DNA of 64,000 nt, from NCBI GenBank assembly GCA_003280295.1, contig QCFI01000005.1:1-64000 (forward strand), given 5' to 3'. The notes under the pieces are model-generated. The model saw nothing but the letters and a program-made list of their open reading frames with translations. It was not told the origin of the DNA and did not search any database. Position 1 is the first letter of the stretch; every line of letters starts with the position of its first letter. The DNA comes from Prochlorococcus sp. AG-363-C20. GTDB taxonomy: Bacteria; Cyanobacteriota; Cyanobacteriia; PCC-6307; Cyanobiaceae. This document shows, piece by piece, positions 61,219-64,000 of this stretch. Both the position numbers and the translations under genes were made by a program.

Positions 61219-62007
61219 ATGAATAAAATAATAAAAACCATTTATTCATTTTGGAGTACTAGTATAGCAATAGAAATGGAATATAGATTTAATATAATTA
61301 TCGAGATCCTATCATTATCAGGGAATTTAATAGGGAGTTTATTTACATTATCTTTGTTCTATGGACCTAATACAAATTTAGGTGGTTGGAGTTGGCCATC
61401 TTCGCTAGTCGTTTTAGGTATATATACTATCTTAGATGGCTTTACTATCTCAATCCTTCAGCCAAATTTGAGCCGTATTGTTCGTCATGTCCAAAATGGA
61501 ACATTAGATTTCGTCTTATTGAAACCGATTTATAGTCAATTGTGGGTTTCACTAAGACTGTTTTCACCTTGGGGAATTCCTTCTGTTTTTGTAGGAATGA
61601 TTTTGATTTTATTTGGTATTTATTATAACAATTTAATTATTAATTTTCAGACTATTATTTGTTTCTTAACTATGCTTTTTTCTAGTTTATTGATTCTTTA
61701 TTCTCTTTGGTTTCTTATTGCTTCAACGAGCATCTGGTTTGTAAAGGTATGGAATGCAAATGAGGTACTTCGTTCAACATTAGTAGCAGGACGTTATCCC
61801 ATTTATTCTTATCCAAGCTTACTCCGTAGGCTTTTTACATTTATTTTGCCAATAGCGTTTCTCACAACAGTTCCTGCGGAAGCTTTACTAAATATTTCTT
61901 CTCCTAGTTGGATAACAGCATCTGTTTTCGTTTCATTTAGTTTTTTAAATATAACAATATGGTTCTGGAGATACGCTTTGCGCTTCTATACTTCAGCATC
62001 TAGTTAA
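61219..62007 (+). CDS. ABC-2 family permease subunit 2 (DUF990-like)
   Basis: MEYRFNIIIEILSLSGNLIGSLFTLSLFYG, VQNGTLDFVLLKPIYSQLWVSLR. Confidence 0.88.
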   Translation: MNKIIKTIYSFWSTSIAIEMEYRFNIIIEILSLSGNLIGSLFTLSLFYGPNTNLGGWSWPSSLVVLGIYTILDGFTISILQPNLSRIVRHVQNGTLDFVLLKPIYSQLWVSLRLFSPWGIPSVFVGMILILFGIYYNNLIINFQTIICFLTMLFSSLLILYSLWFLIASTSIWFVKVWNANEVLRSTLVAGRYPIYSYPSLLRRLFTFILPIAFLTTVPAEALLNISSPSWITASVFVSFSFLNITIWFWRYALRFYTSASS

Positions 62008-62078
62008 ATATTTAATGAAGTTTATGAAAATACTTATAACTATCTTAGTTAATAACCAATTAAAAATTATTCACTAAA

Positions 62079-62810
62079 ATGAACAGACTAATAGTTGTAC
62101 AAAATATAGAGAGAGAAGGACCAGGACTCTTTAATCTAATAGCAAATCAATTAGGTTTGGAAATCATTAACACCTATCCTTTCTTAGGCGATAGTATCAC
62201 CATACCAAAACAAAAGGATATTTTATTAATACTTGGTGGATCAATGGGTTTATCAGATCTTAATAATCCAGAATATTCATGGTTGAAAAAGGAAATTGCA
62301 TTAATTAAATACGTAATGAGTGCTGACATTCCTTTTATTGGCATTTGTTTAGGAGCGCAATTGCTAGCATACGTTGCAGGAGGTAATGTTACTCCTTTGC
62401 TAGGGAAGAATAGTTCAAGTATCTTACCTGAAATTGGTTGGTCTAAAATAAATTTTATAAAAGAAAATATCCCGCCTCGATTAAATATTGATTTGAATAA
62501 TGATTTTTATGCTTTGCATTGGCATGGAGATAGAATTTTACTTCCAAAAGGGAATAATTTACTTGCATCAACAGATCGATGTAGAGAACAAATCTTTATG
62601 ATCGGGCGAAAAAATTTTGGTATTCAATGTCATATTGAAGTTGAAGAAGAAGATGTAGAAAGGTGGATAATCGAAGACGAAAAGTTTATTAAATTAACAT
62701 ATGGTGAGCAGGGTAAGAAAATTCTTAGAAAACAAAATCAAATGTATTGTACTAACACAAAGGAAATTAGAAGTGCCTTAATTAGTAATATATTAACGTT
62801 CTTAAAGTAG
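62079..62810 (+). CDS. Class I glutamine amidotransferase (GuaA N-domain-like)
   Basis: LLILGGSMGLSD, IPFIGICLGAQLLAYVAGG nucleophile Cys, GIQCHIEV. Confidence 0.87.
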   Translation: MNRLIVVQNIEREGPGLFNLIANQLGLEIINTYPFLGDSITIPKQKDILLILGGSMGLSDLNNPEYSWLKKEIALIKYVMSADIPFIGICLGAQLLAYVAGGNVTPLLGKNSSSILPEIGWSKINFIKENIPPRLNIDLNNDFYALHWHGDRILLPKGNNLLASTDRCREQIFMIGRKNFGIQCHIEVEEEDVERWIIEDEKFIKLTYGEQGKKILRKQNQMYCTNTKEIRSALISNILTFLK

Positions 62811-62881
62811 GATAATTAAATTAATATTTAACAAACTAAACTAGATATAAAGTTGTTTTTAAGCTTTATATAAAGGATTAT

Positions 62882-63064
62882 TTATTTTTTACCGCCAATG
62901 GTTTCAAGATATTCTGATGCTTCCTCTATATTGTCGCAGAATTTACATGAGCCTAAATAGCAGCCTAGAAAGCGTTCAAATACTCTCTTCCCTCCTGTAA
63001 TTTGATATGTATGAATAGTTCCTCCTTGTGGAGTGGCTGATACAAGCTCTGGAAGAGAAGGCAT
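62882..63064 (-). CDS. Small hypothetical protein with Cys cluster
   Basis: 60 aa; VFERFLGCYLGSCKFCDNIEEASEYLETIGG. Confidence 0.55.
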   Translation of the reverse strand: MPSLPELVSATPQGGTIHTYQITGGKRVFERFLGCYLGSCKFCDNIEEASEYLETIGGKK

Positions 63065-63290
63065 ATTTAAATTGATGACTCTATATAAATGCCTTATTTT
63101 TTGTGGTTTTGCAATAGGTGCAAGTACTTTGAGCTCTAAATCATTTATTATTTAGGTTTAAATACTTAGAGAGTAGAGAATTGGGATGGACTTCTGCTGG
63201 GATCCTTGTATTGTTGGATACTCTTAAAACTAAAACCTTTAACATTGTGGTTCAAATTAAAAAGAGTAAGATTAAATATTAAACATTTAT

Positions 63291-64000
63291 TTATTGATCT
63301 GTTATTAGATCTAAAAAGCTCTGTCTATGTAACTTTAATGGTTCCTTTAAATAAACAAAGTTTCTACCTAATAATTCTTCAACTTTTGAGAGGATATGAT
63401 ATTGATCAAGAGATTTAGGTAGTACATAATTTTCATAACACGCAAAATGGTCGTAATTTGTCATGCCATAACTCATGACAGGTTTACCAAGGTTAATTGC
63501 TTCTTCTAGAGTTGTTGATGAAAGTGAAATGAGACAGTTTGAATCAACAAGATCATTAATAAAACTAGTGCCTTTTGATATTTTAACAAAATCTTTGTAG
63601 GGCTCAATTATTTCAGATAGAAATTTATATTTGATTTCATTATCAAATCTAATTCTTACTACAAGTTTTACTTGATTTTGTATTAAGCTTAATCTACTAC
63701 ATAATTTTTGTAGGCTATAAATATATTCATATGATGATTCATATATGAAAGTTCTAGATCCTAATTCTTTGATTGTACTTGCATAAAGTATCTTTAATCT
63801 TGGATTAACTTTAGAATTTGATATTATATTTATCGATTTTGAATTTAATTGATTTTGCATTAAAATCATCGGTTTGATTTTTACGAACGAATAACCATTT
63901 AAACTTAGATAATCATCTGAAAATGTAGATTGACTGCAATGTATAACTGATGGTGTTTTAGTAAACAAAGATCCCAATGATAATTGATATGAAGAATAAA
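63291..64000 (-). CDS. Probable surface polysaccharide/CDP-glycerol-transferase-like protein, 5' end outside window
   Basis: Frame remains open from TTG 63977 to the window edge; NDLVDSNCLISLSSTTLEEAINLGKPVMSYGMTNYDHF resembles the donor-site region of capsule/GT-B transferases. Confidence 0.5.
   Translation of the reverse strand, partial: YSSYQLSLGSLFTKTPSVIHCSQSTFSDDYLSLNGYSFVKIKPMILMQNQLNSKSINIISNSKVNPRLKILYASTIKELGSRTFIYESSYEYIYSLQKLCSRLSLIQNQVKLVVRIRFDNEIKYKFLSEIIEPYKDFVKISKGTSFINDLVDSNCLISLSSTTLEEAINLGKPVMSYGMTNYDHFACYENYVLPKSLDQYHILSKVEELLGRNFVYLKEPLKLHRQSFLDLITDQ

Noticed and set aside
62846-62870. TATAAAG...CTTTATA hairpin between convergent genes
   Set aside because: Short AT-only stem; at best a weak terminator
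63206-63418. 70-aa + strand ORF at the right edge
   Set aside because: Overlaps the 3' end of the polysaccharide gene; no motif
1-64000. tRNA/rRNA genes, CRISPR arrays, insertion sequences, prophage genes
   Set aside because: Intergenic regions were scanned by eye for T-loop motifs, repeat-spacer patterns and transposase-like ORFs; nothing convincing found. tRNAscan-SE or Infernal would be needed to be certain

Overview
This 64 kb window is AT-rich and gene-dense, and it contains a Pcb/IsiA-type chlorophyll a/b antenna gene. It is consistent with a Prochlorococcus chromosome; a low-light-type lineage is inferred, not proven. Roughly 1-49 kb is mostly core metabolism: partial sir, glyS, chlP, typA, lptB and an LptF/G permease, ccsA, rpe, glpX, hemA, glgC, gnd, pgl, ilvD, purS/purQ, fba, accD, prk, leuB, lpxD, proB, ruvX, hisA, pgsA, nth. 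About 49-59 kb looks like an iron/light-harvesting accessory block: an iron-type ABC ATPase, two dissimilar ferritins, a Crp-family regulator, pcb, a peroxiredoxin-like protein without the usual cysteines, an orphan ABC ATPase, flavodoxin and a Rieske oxygenase. Several very short ORFs there are absent from the supplied ORF track: a 45-aa Cys-rich peptide next to a Fur-box-like sequence, and 31-aa and 35-aa single-TM peptides. About 59-64 kb holds an ABC-2 exporter operon, a glutamine amidotransferase and the edge of a probable surface-polysaccharide gene. The strongest non-coding signals are a perfect 40-bp palindrome (49526-49565), a perfect 18-bp-stem hairpin upstream of fba, and an apparent AUU-initiated GNAT gene with a good Shine-Dalgarno. 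I recognised no tRNA, rRNA, CRISPR array, transposase or integrase. All product calls come from reading the sequence, with no database search.
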